NCBI GenBank assembly: GCA_002391235.1
Contig: DGRX01000028.1
Span: 1 to 64,000, forward strand
From: Treponema sp. UBA4377
Lineage (GTDB): Bacteria; Spirochaetota; Spirochaetia; Treponematales; Treponemataceae
Direction: 5' to 3'
Length of the DNA: 64,000 nucleotides
Shown piece by piece: positions 57,473 through 64,000 of this stretch. The translations under genes were made by a program, and so were the position numbers. Below the pieces are notes generated by a model, which had not been told where the DNA came from, searched no databases, and was given only the letters and a program-made list of their open reading frames with translations. Within the stretch, counting starts at the first letter, position 1. Every line of letters begins with the position of its first letter.

Positions 57473-57795
57473 TATTCCGCTCGTTCTTGCTTTATATATG
57501 AAATAAGATCGTCTATAAATAACGGATTGTCTTCACAGATGAATCTTAAGGATTTTAGAACATCATCTTGTTTATAAAGTCTTGCGATTCCTCCAAAAGC
57601 CTCTTCGAAAAAAGACGAAGGATAGCCATTAAGACCATTCAAATCAATCTCTAGAATGTCACCTTCCGCTTTTTCCTTAAAAAAAGGTTCAAGGACTTTT
57701 TCTCTGAAATCTTCTCCTGAATACTCGCCTTGCTTTTTATATCGAGCTCCTGGATTTTTTGAATATTCATTTGCTATGGAATATTTTTTTGTCAT
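57472..57795 (-). CDS. STAS-like DUF4325 protein
   Basis: This 107-residue protein fits STAS-like DUF4325: GEDFREKVLEPFFKE, then EGDILEIDLNGLNGYPSSFF followed by EEAFGGIARL, which resembles the anti-anti-sigma core with a Ser near the usual phospho-site. It lies 9 bases after a GHKL ATPase gene, and such pairs are found repeatedly. It probably acts as the switching partner of that ATPase. Confidence 0.85.
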   Translation of the reverse strand: MTKKYSIANEYSKNPGARYKKQGEYSGEDFREKVLEPFFKEKAEGDILEIDLNGLNGYPSSFFEEAFGGIARLYKQDDVLKSLRFICEDNPLFIDDLISYIKQERAE

Positions 57796-57804
57796 AACCG
57801 CCTC

Positions 57805-58776
57805 CTATGCAAATTCCCACGCAATCATTGTGCCTGTAAAGAAATTGCTCAATTCTTTTGTATCGTCTTTCACAGAATAATAACCGTTATTTGAAATTAT
57901 GACAAGATTCTGGATAAAACCATCCTCATTGTATTTCCTAATTTGAGGCAAACCTTTATTTCGAGTTTTAGTTTTGCTGCCAGACATTTGGTAAATTCCT
58001 GCCGCCGCTTTTTTTATTAATTCTGAATCGGATGAATAGTCAAACCATTTTCTTTTTACTGTAGAGGGAATTCCTACTCCATTATCGACAAACGCAAAGA
58101 GAACCTTATCTGTTTTTTTATCATGAAGAGCCATAGTCCACCAATGCTTATCGCCCATCTCATTTCCGGCATATTCATTTGTGTTTGACATGCATTCAAT
58201 TAAAATGCTGTATATAGCTTTTAATTTTGCATCATCAATGTAATGAACATGTTTTTTTAGATATTCCTGTATATTTGCAGCTTCATCGCCGCTTACCTTT
58301 TTTCCTGTTTTTATTTTCAGTATTGTTGATGCTTGCGGCAACTGAAATTTATTAAAATCACTTTTTACAAATTCATAAAATCCAGATTTAGTAAAAATTT
58401 CGTGCGCGCTCGCATCAATAGGCGCGTTGCCTCTAAATATAACATTTTTATACTTTGCCTCTTGCAACAAAACAAGAAGATACAAAATTGCATCGGGAGT
58501 TATAGTTTTTACAGCGGAAAGATTAACAAAAACATATTTACGTTTTTTTATCAAAGATAATATTTTTTTAAAAAATTCGATAGTTGAATCAGAATTAAAA
58601 ACAATGCTAAAAACTTCCGGAGCTTTTATTCTATCTATTTTGCGTGCACGAGATTTTCCTGAAACAACTTCACAAGAATGTCGCCGCTTCTTTAGTTTTG
58701 AACGCCGTTTCATAGCTCTTGTTGAGCGGCGCTCATTAAATCTTTTAAATTTTTCTTTTTTGCTACAATTTTTCAT
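57805..58776 (-). CDS. STAS-GHKL ATPase, first gene of the cassette
   Basis: This protein of about 323 residues has a very basic N terminus (ERRSTRAMKRRSKLKKRR) and a STAS-like domain (KYVFVNLSAVKTITPDAILY). A GHKL ATPase domain follows, with LIECMSNTNEYAG (N box) and FAFVDNGVGIP (G1 box). The ATG at 58776 has CGGAAA nearby. A GTG at 58803 would sit at the transcription start and is a leaderless alternative. The order ATPase, STAS, membrane protein resembles a partner-switching circuit. Confidence 0.82.
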   Translation of the reverse strand: MKNCSKKEKFKRFNERRSTRAMKRRSKLKKRRHSCEVVSGKSRARKIDRIKAPEVFSIVFNSDSTIEFFKKILSLIKKRKYVFVNLSAVKTITPDAILYLLVLLQEAKYKNVIFRGNAPIDASAHEIFTKSGFYEFVKSDFNKFQLPQASTILKIKTGKKVSGDEAANIQEYLKKHVHYIDDAKLKAIYSILIECMSNTNEYAGNEMGDKHWWTMALHDKKTDKVLFAFVDNGVGIPSTVKRKWFDYSSDSELIKKAAAGIYQMSGSKTKTRNKGLPQIRKYNEDGFIQNLVIISNNGYYSVKDDTKELSNFFTGTMIAWEFA

Positions 58777-58808
58777 TTTCCGATTTCGGCGAAGAATTCT
58801 CACTTTTT

Positions 58809-58837
58809 ATTATAAGGAATTCCCGCCCTCAGCGCAA
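58809..58837 (-). promoter_or_regulatory. Promoter of the STAS/GHKL operon
   Basis: On the minus strand TTGCGC (complement of 58832-58837), 17 bases, TATAAT (complement of 58809-58814). Confidence 0.75.
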
Positions 58838-58866
58838 GCCCCGCGCCTGGGGCGGCGGGTCCCCCC

Positions 58867-59514
58867 TTACATCCCCAGCCGCGAGACCACGCCGCGGACC
58901 AAGTACAAGGCGCGCAAGTCCTTCTTGTCCACGTTGGTGTCGCCCGCGTAGTCGGGGTTGATGGAGCGCAGGATGATGTATTCCTCGGTCTTGCCTGGGT
59001 GGACGGTCTTGACCACCCGCCAAGCGTCGGTGATGACAAGGTAAATCTCGCCCCACAGAATCCGCTCGCAGTCAACCGCCTTGCTCACGGCTATAACGTC
59101 GCCGCTGGAAATTTTGGGCTCCATGCTTGAGCCGTAGACGGGGAAGCAGGCGACGCAGTCCTCAAAGCCGGGAATGGAAAGGATTCCTGCCGGCTTCTCG
59201 TCCTTCAAGTCAAGGCTTTCGGCGATGTGTGCCATCACGTCGATGTCGTAGAACGGAATTCCTGCCTCGCCGCCGCCGCTCACCAGCTCCGCAGGAATCC
59301 TTTGGGCGGACGGAGCGTCGCTTTGGAACATTTCGCCTTCGCCAGTTAGAAGCCAGTTTGCATTGATTCCAATTTTTTTAACAAGAGATTTCATTAATGC
59401 TTTTGGCATATCTCTTGAACCATTTTCCACGCTTGCAATCGTAGCTGTTGACACTTCAAGCTGATTTGCAAACTCTTGCTGCGTCAAACCCTTGTTTTTT
59501 CGAATTAATATAGT
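58867..59514 (-). pseudogene. S24-family phage-type repressor lacking its N-terminal start
   Basis: The frame encodes an XRE helix-turn-helix (RKNKGLTQQEFANQLEVS, IASVENGSRD), a linker, and a LexA/CI-type S24 peptidase domain with the catalytic Ser in YGSSMEP and Lys in RVVKTV. The first helix and start codon are missing: upstream the frame runs straight into IrrE-like sequence in another register. The only possible start is a TTG at 59487 inside the helix-turn-helix. It was probably a prophage or island repressor beheaded by deletion. Confidence 0.75.
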
Positions 59515-59797
59515 GAATAAAATAGTGTCCTAATTCATGAGCAATAGTAAAATTATCTCTTAAAGGGGATGTAAATGGGGGTAAATTAATAACAAAAGAA
59601 CCGTCTTCATTGACAACAAGACTGCCTCCATTAATTTCATATTCATTTGGCTCTTTCACAACCTTTATACTACCACCAATGTAGGCAACCAACTTATAAA
59701 GAAATAATGAAACATTCTTTTCTTCAACAATAACTTTTGCAGCAGCAGTTTTTAATAAAGAGGCATACTCTTCAATGGATATTAATTGTTCTTTCAT
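59456..59797 (-). pseudogene. Truncated ImmA/IrrE-type metallopeptidase
   Basis: The 113-codon frame from ATG 59797 has the zinc-protease motif FTIAHELGHYFIHY (HExxH) and then departs from the family at INSKKQG, reading out of frame through repressor DNA to a stop at 59456. ImmA-type proteases normally cleave a partner repressor. Here the C-terminal part, including the third zinc ligand, has been lost at the junction with the repressor gene. Confidence 0.78.
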
Positions 59798-60096
59798 ATA
59801 GATATATTAACATAAGTATATAATTGCAAGAAAAAAAACTTACAAAACTCATTAATTATACTACTATTCTTAATTTTTTGCAACTAATTTCTTCATATAG
59901 GTATAGAAAATAAAGCTTATTTTTCACGTAAATATGATTCCTCTGTTTAGAAAATCTGCCGAGTACCCAAACCAATCTAAAATCTCATACATCTTCCAGC
60001 TCATGACTAGGAAGAACGAAATTTCTTCGGCGGATTGAATTTTCTCAATTTTTTTCCCTCCCACTATGGAAAAAAACAATTTTTTGGTGTAGAATT
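59798..60096. other. AT-rich spacer with one coding remnant
   Basis: About 300 bases. A minus-strand frame from a GTG near 60066 to the stop at 59924 reads KIEKIQSAEEISFFLVMSWK, MYEILDWFGYSADFLNRGII. Its composition is protein-like but no family is recognised. The rest is AT-rich, including the IrrE upstream region. Confidence 0.35.
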
Positions 60097-60759
60097 ATGC
60101 AAAAGGAGGAACGAACAGAGGCAAGCAACATCAATGGCGATTTGTATGCCTACGCGGGAAACAACCCTGTCAAGTATACAGACCCGGATGGAAGGGAAAA
60201 CGGAACTCCCTATTCCTTAAAACTTGGCATTCCGTATGATGCCGAAAAGAAATTGATTGACCGTGAATACAAGGCTTGGCTTTCGCAGTTTAGCTTATCC
60301 AACAGAACGGAAAGAACCATAACTCCATTTCCCGAGCAGAATATAAAATCGCACGATACAAATCGAGGCCAATACAAAGATCCAAAGCTTATGCTGTATC
60401 ACAGCGTAACTGACGTGGGCTTGATAGAAGTCGACGCAACAGCGTTGCAGTTTGGCGGCGAGATGGACTCTAATTTTTTTGTTGGAGTTTACGGAGACAT
60501 TTTGGATAATCATTTGCATCTTTACAACAATGACGAAAAGAAAGGCGTGGATTACAAGTTCAGTTTGCTTTCCGCTTCAGTTGTTCTAGGGTATAGGGGC
60601 AAGGAATTGACACATAGACTTACATTGAGCCCTAATTTTGGAATATCAGGAAAGTATAATAAGAGTAAACAAGGTTTTGGTATTTCTGAATTTGGCCCTA
60701 TAACAAAAGTACTTCCAATATTTAATTTTATTGACTATGAGGTTATGCAAAATGAATAA
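60097..60759 (+). CDS. Orphan Rhs C-terminal cassette
   Basis: This 220-residue frame begins with the end of an Rhs-repeat core (NGDLYAYAGNNPVKYTDPDG, residues 13-32), the junction after which toxin domains vary. About 185 residues of unrelated sequence follow, with a beta-rich C-terminal part (DYKFSLLSASVVLGYRGKEL). The large Rhs N terminus is absent, so this is a displaced tip cassette. The C-terminal domain matches no toxin that I know. A small membrane-protein gene overlaps its end by 8 bases, as toxin and immunity genes often do. Confidence 0.75.
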   Translation: MQKEERTEASNINGDLYAYAGNNPVKYTDPDGRENGTPYSLKLGIPYDAEKKLIDREYKAWLSQFSLSNRTERTITPFPEQNIKSHDTNRGQYKDPKLMLYHSVTDVGLIEVDATALQFGGEMDSNFFVGVYGDILDNHLHLYNNDEKKGVDYKFSLLSASVVLGYRGKELTHRLTLSPNFGISGKYNKSKQGFGISEFGPITKVLPIFNFIDYEVMQNE

Positions 60760-61117
60760 AAGAATATTATTATGTTGCTTTCTTTCCTTGTGCTTTGATG
60801 TGTTGACTTTTTTTCTTTTTTACAAATTTACGAATGAAGAATTGCTTGGCTGCCTTTTTTTAAGTGTTTTTGGGAGTGTTTCTTTTTTAGTTATGTTTCT
60901 TCCCTTAATAAAAAACAAGGGAGGCGCTTATTTATTAAAACTAAACAGAACTACTTTGGTTTGTAATTTCATTGTGTTGGTCGCAATACTGTCCATGTTT
61001 CTTTATTATAGGAATCCAAACATGATAATAGGAGTTAATATTATTGGACAAACAGTGTTTGCTTATTTTGCAGCAAAGCTCTGCATCGCTAGGGTGGAAA
61101 AAGAGCATAAAGAATAG
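60752..61117 (+). CDS. Four-TM protein, putative immunity partner of the Rhs tip
   Basis: This 121-residue hydrophobic protein has four membrane segments and ends VNIIGQTVFAYFAAKLCIAR. It is homologous to the leftward gene at 63612 (shared VNII-x-Q-x3-AYF-x-A-K/R-x-C). The ATG at 60752 lies within the end of the Rhs tip gene. Twin hairpins identical in plan to those after the 63612 gene follow. Immunity function is inferred from position. Confidence 0.72.
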   Translation: MNKRILLCCFLSLCFDVLTFFLFYKFTNEELLGCLFLSVFGSVSFLVMFLPLIKNKGGAYLLKLNRTTLVCNFIVLVAILSMFLYYRNPNMIIGVNIIGQTVFAYFAAKLCIARVEKEHKE

Positions 61118-61133
61118 TTCTGTTATTCCTTTC

Positions 61134-61169
61134 AAACCACTATACGCCGTCCGCCTTGTATAGTGGTTT
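61134..61169. repeat. Twin-hairpin repeat, element A (copy 1)
   Basis: Perfect 12-bp stem AAACCACTATAC / GTATAGTGGTTT with a 12-base loop, 17 bases after the four-TM gene. An inverted copy of the same unit lies at 63578-63613. Confidence 0.9.
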
Positions 61170-61175
61170 GTCATT

Positions 61176-61199
61176 TCCCATCAATAGGCGTTGATGGGA
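61176..61199. repeat. Twin-hairpin repeat, element B (copy 1)
   Basis: Perfect 9-bp stem TCCCATCAA / TTGATGGGA with a TAGGCG loop; an inverted copy lies at 63548-63571. Confidence 0.9.
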
Positions 61200-61297
61200 C
61201 ACAGCCCTCTTTTGTTCACTCTTTTATATAATTTTGCGCCCAAGCACAAGGATTGGATGAGCTGTGAACTGAACTCATATTAAATTAGTCCCCTTTA

Positions 61298-61987
61298 TTA
61301 TGCAAAAAAGTTTCGAAATGTTTCTTTTTCTCTCGACTCATATTCAGCACAGCAAATATTTAAAAAAACGTCTTTATCTTTTAAGGATTTAATATCTATT
61401 CCATTTTTTTTTATAGATACAAACATGGCAAGGGAATATGCCTGGCAATTTATTGATTTATTTTCGTTAAATTCTATGTCAGAAAAACAATCATAATCCA
61501 AAACTTTTAAATATAAATTTTGATTTTTTATTAGAGCATTTATATAAAGCCAATCATAAAAAAAAGTTTGCGGGTGATTTGGATAATCTTTGCCAAAGAA
61601 ATGAAATTTAATTAATTTTCCAGAAGTTTTTAGGCGAGGGTCTTGCTTCGCCTCGCGAGGTGAAACAAAAAGTAAATCATTATATGGACCCCCGTACTCA
61701 AAAACTTTACTTGCTTGAAAAGCATTTTCAACTATAAGAAGTTGCTTGTGTTTGACTGTTCGAAATTTAAGATTAAATGCACTTAAAGCTACGCCAAGCT
61801 TGTTATCCGATTTAGAGGATACCTCTAAAAAATTATTTGCACCTTGTTTTTGAGCTGCTCTTTTTAACGAGTTTATAGATTTTCGTTTCTGAGAAATTGA
61901 ATGTCCCGCATAGTACTCGTATGTCAATCTTTTTATTTCGACACCAACTTTATCGGTTCTTGGCAAATATACAGATTTTATAGCCAT
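61298..61987 (-). CDS. DarT-associated protein (DUF6977-like)
   Basis: This 229-residue basic protein has segments that I associate with the DUF6977 family found next to DarT-like toxins: KRKSINSLKRAAQKQGANNF, LEVSSKSDNKLGVALSAFNL, ENAFQASKVFEYGGPYNDLL, SPREAKQDPRLKTSGKLIKF and FFYDWLYINALI. The family name is from memory. It begins 10 bases after the DarT-like gene, in the place where the macrodomain antitoxin DarG would be expected, but has no macrodomain motif. It may be the antitoxin or a co-effector. Confidence 0.75.
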   Translation of the reverse strand: MAIKSVYLPRTDKVGVEIKRLTYEYYAGHSISQKRKSINSLKRAAQKQGANNFLEVSSKSDNKLGVALSAFNLKFRTVKHKQLLIVENAFQASKVFEYGGPYNDLLFVSPREAKQDPRLKTSGKLIKFHFFGKDYPNHPQTFFYDWLYINALIKNQNLYLKVLDYDCFSDIEFNENKSINCQAYSLAMFVSIKKNGIDIKSLKDKDVFLNICCAEYESREKETFRNFFA

Positions 61988-61997
61988 TTGATTTCCA

Positions 61998-62711
61998 TCA
62001 TTCTAGAGCAGTTATTCTAATAATCTTATCAGGAGGAATATGATTAGGAACTAATATTTCATATTTTTCGGTTTTACTTCTTCTTTCTTGGCCCTCCTTT
62101 GTTTTCCAGTCTGAATAACCATATACGGCTTCAAAATCAAAAAAATTAAAATCCAGATTATTATAAAAAATTGCTTCCCTTGCTGTTGCAATTCGGTCAC
62201 AAAATATAACATTCGGCTGATCGATAACATCTAACTTTATATGCAATAAAATTAGATCTCCCCTTTTTTGCTTATTTCTAAAGAACATCGGGCACCAACT
62301 TGTGAATGAGAGATGGATGTATTTATCTAGTCCAAGGCAATGATCAATATTGAGCGAATTATCGTCTCCGCCTGTTTCAACGTTCATTCCTTTCGCCTTC
62401 AAATCAAAATAGGGCAACAATCCTTCTTGCATAATTGAGCAGAGATTCTTTTTTGATGTTATGTGATAAACGCAATTCTTAAAGTTTTTGTATTTGTTTG
62501 AACTATTAAAAGCTTGTAACAATGCTTTGGACGGAAGTTCTTGTGTTAAACGGATTTTTGATGTCTTTGGAACTCCACTGGAAGTAATGGGAAGAATATT
62601 GTTGCAATAAGGACACTTGATGTTTTGTAATTTTGCATGACCGATACAAATGACATTATTGAGATAAAAAGAATTATTGCATTTACTACACAGTTGGAGC
62701 GTAGAACTCAT
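61998..62711 (-). CDS. DarT-like ssDNA thymidine ADP-ribosyltransferase with zinc ribbon
   Basis: This 237-residue protein starts with a zinc ribbon (CSKCNNSF, CPYCNNIL). The DarT/DUF4433 fold follows: YHITSKKNLCSIMQEGLLPY, YIHLSFTSWCPMFF, DLILLHIKLDVI, VIFCDRIATAREA, and the end SKTEKYEILVPNHIPPDKI with the catalytic Glu. DarT enzymes add ADP-ribose to thymidine in single-stranded DNA using NAD+ and act as toxins or anti-phage effectors. ATG at 62711 is set by AAGG upstream; a GTG at 62723 is less likely. Confidence 0.85.
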   Translation of the reverse strand: MSSTLQLCSKCNNSFYLNNVICIGHAKLQNIKCPYCNNILPITSSGVPKTSKIRLTQELPSKALLQAFNSSNKYKNFKNCVYHITSKKNLCSIMQEGLLPYFDLKAKGMNVETGGDDNSLNIDHCLGLDKYIHLSFTSWCPMFFRNKQKRGDLILLHIKLDVIDQPNVIFCDRIATAREAIFYNNLDFNFFDFEAVYGYSDWKTKEGQERRSKTEKYEILVPNHIPPDKIIRITALE

Positions 62712-62731
62712 TTCGTTTTTCACCTTGCAAA

Positions 62732-62759
62732 ATTATATCACATTTTGAAAGAATTTCAA
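62732..62759 (-). promoter_or_regulatory. Promoter of the DarT-like cassette
   Basis: On the minus strand TTGAAA (complement of 62754-62759), 16 bases, TATAAT (complement of 62732-62737). Confidence 0.75.
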
Positions 62760-63058
62760 CTGCGATTTCAGTATTTGTACAAAGGAAAAAAATGAGCAGC
62801 AAACTCATCTGTGTTGTTGAAACAATATAAGAAATGGGACGTATAATGAAAACTATAATGCATTTAAAAAGGACACAATTAGAGCGTTGATGTAAAACAC
62901 GGCGACTGTTTAAATTGGGTTTTCAACGAAAGATACATGTTTCTGACGAAATGATGAGTGTTTTTCAGGTACTGAACAAAAGAATGAAGAATTTTGTTGG
63001 AGAAGTAACGCGGATCGCTATTTTATCGCACAGGATATCTTGTTTTAATTAAATTTTG

Positions 63059-63087
63059 TTGACTTTTCTAAATTCTCTTATTATATT
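63059..63087 (+). promoter_or_regulatory. Promoter upstream of the YodC-like gene
   Basis: TTGACT (63059-63064), 17 bases, TATATT (63082-63087). Confidence 0.65.
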
Positions 63088-63162
63088 TTAATTAATGAGG
63101 ATTCCTGATATAATTAGTAGGTATTGATAAAACTATGTAGTTCACTAAACTAGGAGGTTTTT

Positions 63163-63381
63163 ATGAATGTGGGAGATGTAGTATTTTTGAATAGTAATCC
63201 GGAAATATCAATGACGGTTGAATATGTTCTAAACAAAAATGCTAATGGCGTTCAAGAAAAAATGCTTAGTCACCAAATGAGAATTGGAGGATTCACAGAT
63301 GGGGATGTGTATTGCACTTGGTTTGATGGAAAAGAATTGAAGAATGCATGTTTTAAGGCAAAAATGTTAACAAAAAAATGA
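63163..63381 (+). CDS. YodC-like DUF2158 small protein
   Basis: This 72-residue protein begins MNVGDVVFLNSNPEISMTVE and contains VYCTWFDGKELKNACF, the two signature segments of DUF2158/YodC (K-x-GD-x-V at the start, C-x-WFDG later). Function unknown; a small SH3-like fold is expected. AGGAGG precedes the ATG. Monocistronic. Confidence 0.85.
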   Translation: MNVGDVVFLNSNPEISMTVEYVLNKNANGVQEKMLSHQMRIGGFTDGDVYCTWFDGKELKNACFKAKMLTKK

Positions 63382-63406
63382 CGGTGTAAAATCTAGATAT
63401 ACTTGA

Positions 63407-63520
63407 AGCAAACACTCTAGTTTTAGGCATCAAACAATAGGTGGAAAACATCTGGAATTAAAGCACATAGATGCCCATCCGCTGTATAAAGTTCACCTCA
63501 TGTCTCTGACAAATCAATGA
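63407..63520 (+). pseudogene. Short coding remnant next to the twin hairpins
   Basis: A 37-codon frame without a start reads FRHQTIGGKHLELKHIDAHP, LYKVHLMSLTNQ, stop. It is protein-like and ends 28 bases before the hairpins. It may be the end of another displaced cassette; family unknown. Confidence 0.3.
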
Positions 63521-63547
63521 AAGAAATTGAGTTTAGGGCTTACTACC

Positions 63548-63571
63548 TCCCATCAACGCCTATTGATGGGA
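63548..63571. repeat. Twin-hairpin repeat, element B (copy 2, inverted)
   Basis: TCCCATCAA / TTGATGGGA with loop CGCCTA, the exact reverse complement of copy 1 including the loop. Confidence 0.9.
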
Positions 63572-63577
63572 GTAAGG

Positions 63578-63613
63578 AAACCACTATACACGGTGGACAG
63601 CGTATAGTGGTTT
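63578..63613. repeat. Twin-hairpin repeat, element A (copy 2, inverted)
   Basis: AAACCACTATAC / GTATAGTGGTTT with a 12-base loop that differs from copy 1 at a few bases. It touches the stop of the 63612 gene and would terminate its transcript. Confidence 0.9.
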
Positions 63614-63986
63614 ATAAAGTTTTGTTGTTGCTTTCATCTTCATTTTTGCAGTTTCTTGCAGAAAAATATGCTAAAATAAATTGGAGAATAATGTTTACAG
63701 GAATTAAATAATCTCCGCGTTTTTCTCTTAAGAAAAAAAAGAGCAAGACCAATGCAATTGCCACTCCCTTTGCAACATTAAATAAATTATGAAATTTTGA
63801 CATCTTTGGGGTTTTGTCAAAAAAAACAGATAAGAACGTAAAAAGAAATGTTGCCAATCCAAAAAAGAATGATGCGCACAACATTAAAGTTTTTTCTTCT
63901 TCCGAAAACAAGGACGTTATAATAAAAGAAGCAAGGCATAATAAGATAGAAATTATAATTGAGATAAGAAATTTTGTTTTATTCAT
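63612..63986 (-). CDS. Four-TM protein, paralogue of the 60752 gene
   Basis: This 124-residue hydrophobic protein has four membrane segments and ends VNIILQFILAYFSARNCKNE, matching the end of the 60752 protein. It lies in the opposite direction with the same twin hairpins after it. Its upstream partner, if any, is beyond the window end. Putative immunity protein by context. Confidence 0.7.
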   Translation of the reverse strand: MNKTKFLISIIISILLCLASFIITSLFSEEEKTLMLCASFFFGLATFLFTFLSVFFDKTPKMSKFHNLFNVAKGVAIALVLLFFFLREKRGDYLIPVNIILQFILAYFSARNCKNEDESNNKTL

Positions 63987-64000
63987 TGTTTGGTGTCTCT

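Larger units (their letters stand above)
62712..63162. other. AT-rich intergenic region
   Basis: About 450 bases hold the DarT promoter at the left and the YodC-like gene promoter at the right. Between them I see short broken frames and nothing I can support as a gene. Confidence 0.45.

Noticed and set aside
1..64000. CRISPR array
   Set aside because: No regularly spaced direct repeats of CRISPR length were seen; the direct repeats at 19248 and 19308 are only two copies and look like operators.

Overview
The window looks like chromosome of a gut- or rumen-type Treponema (Spirochaetota). This is inferred from gene content and codon style, not from a marker gene: secreted or lipoprotein plant-polysaccharide enzymes (GH5, GH10, GH94), Rpn/PD-(D/E)XK nuclease genes, a beta-lactamase-fold hydrolase paired with a NamZ-type muramidase, and GC-rich coding with many GCG/CGC/AAG codons. 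No rRNA is present. One tRNA (Cys) is intact.

Bases 1-30,600 are mostly ordinary chromosome. In order they hold tandem YcxB-like membrane genes; a GH5 / YunG-like (amber-interrupted) / Y-family polymerase operon; a clostripain-type protease with a NYN-domain protein; a LacI-regulator/FGGY-kinase/AraD pentose operon with a promoter and palindromic operator; a BASS transporter with a GH10 xylanase lipoprotein; a TSUP permease; an FMN-riboswitch-controlled ribD-ribE-ribBA-ribH operon; a small accessory patch (HicA-like protein, XRE regulator, unknown protein, lipoprotein); two Rpn nucleases; gatC-gatA; a GH94 phosphorylase; ychF; and a NUDIX hydrolase.

Bases 30,600-50,300 start with tRNA-Cys. 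A more AT-rich cell-surface glycan operon follows (glf, GT2, GtrA, GT39-like), with a divergent XRE regulator. Then come a CopA ATPase whose C terminus is a CopZ-like domain with its own ribosome binding site, an ABC exporter, a two-component system whose response regulator is frameshifted, an AmiE-like/NamZ pair, and a MATE-type transporter fused to a GHKL ATPase domain.

Bases 50,400-64,000 are an AT-rich accessory island. It begins beside a tRNA-3'-end-like fragment and is full of broken and chimeric genes. Its intact cassettes are: (a) a three-gene operon ending in an HD-domain/Hsp90-like ATPase fusion; (b) a three-gene operon of a STAS-GHKL ATPase, a STAS-like DUF4325 protein and a two-TM protein; (c) a DarT-like DNA ADP-ribosyltransferase with a non-macrodomain partner; (d) an orphan Rhs C-terminal cassette and two paralogous four-TM, immunity-like genes, each followed by the same pair of hairpins, in inverted orientation. 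Remnants include a DUF262/HsdS chimera, a truncated IrrE joined to a headless S24 repressor, a C39-like peptidase and a transposase-helper fragment. Cassettes (a), (b) and (c) are the best candidates for poorly described conflict or anti-phage systems.
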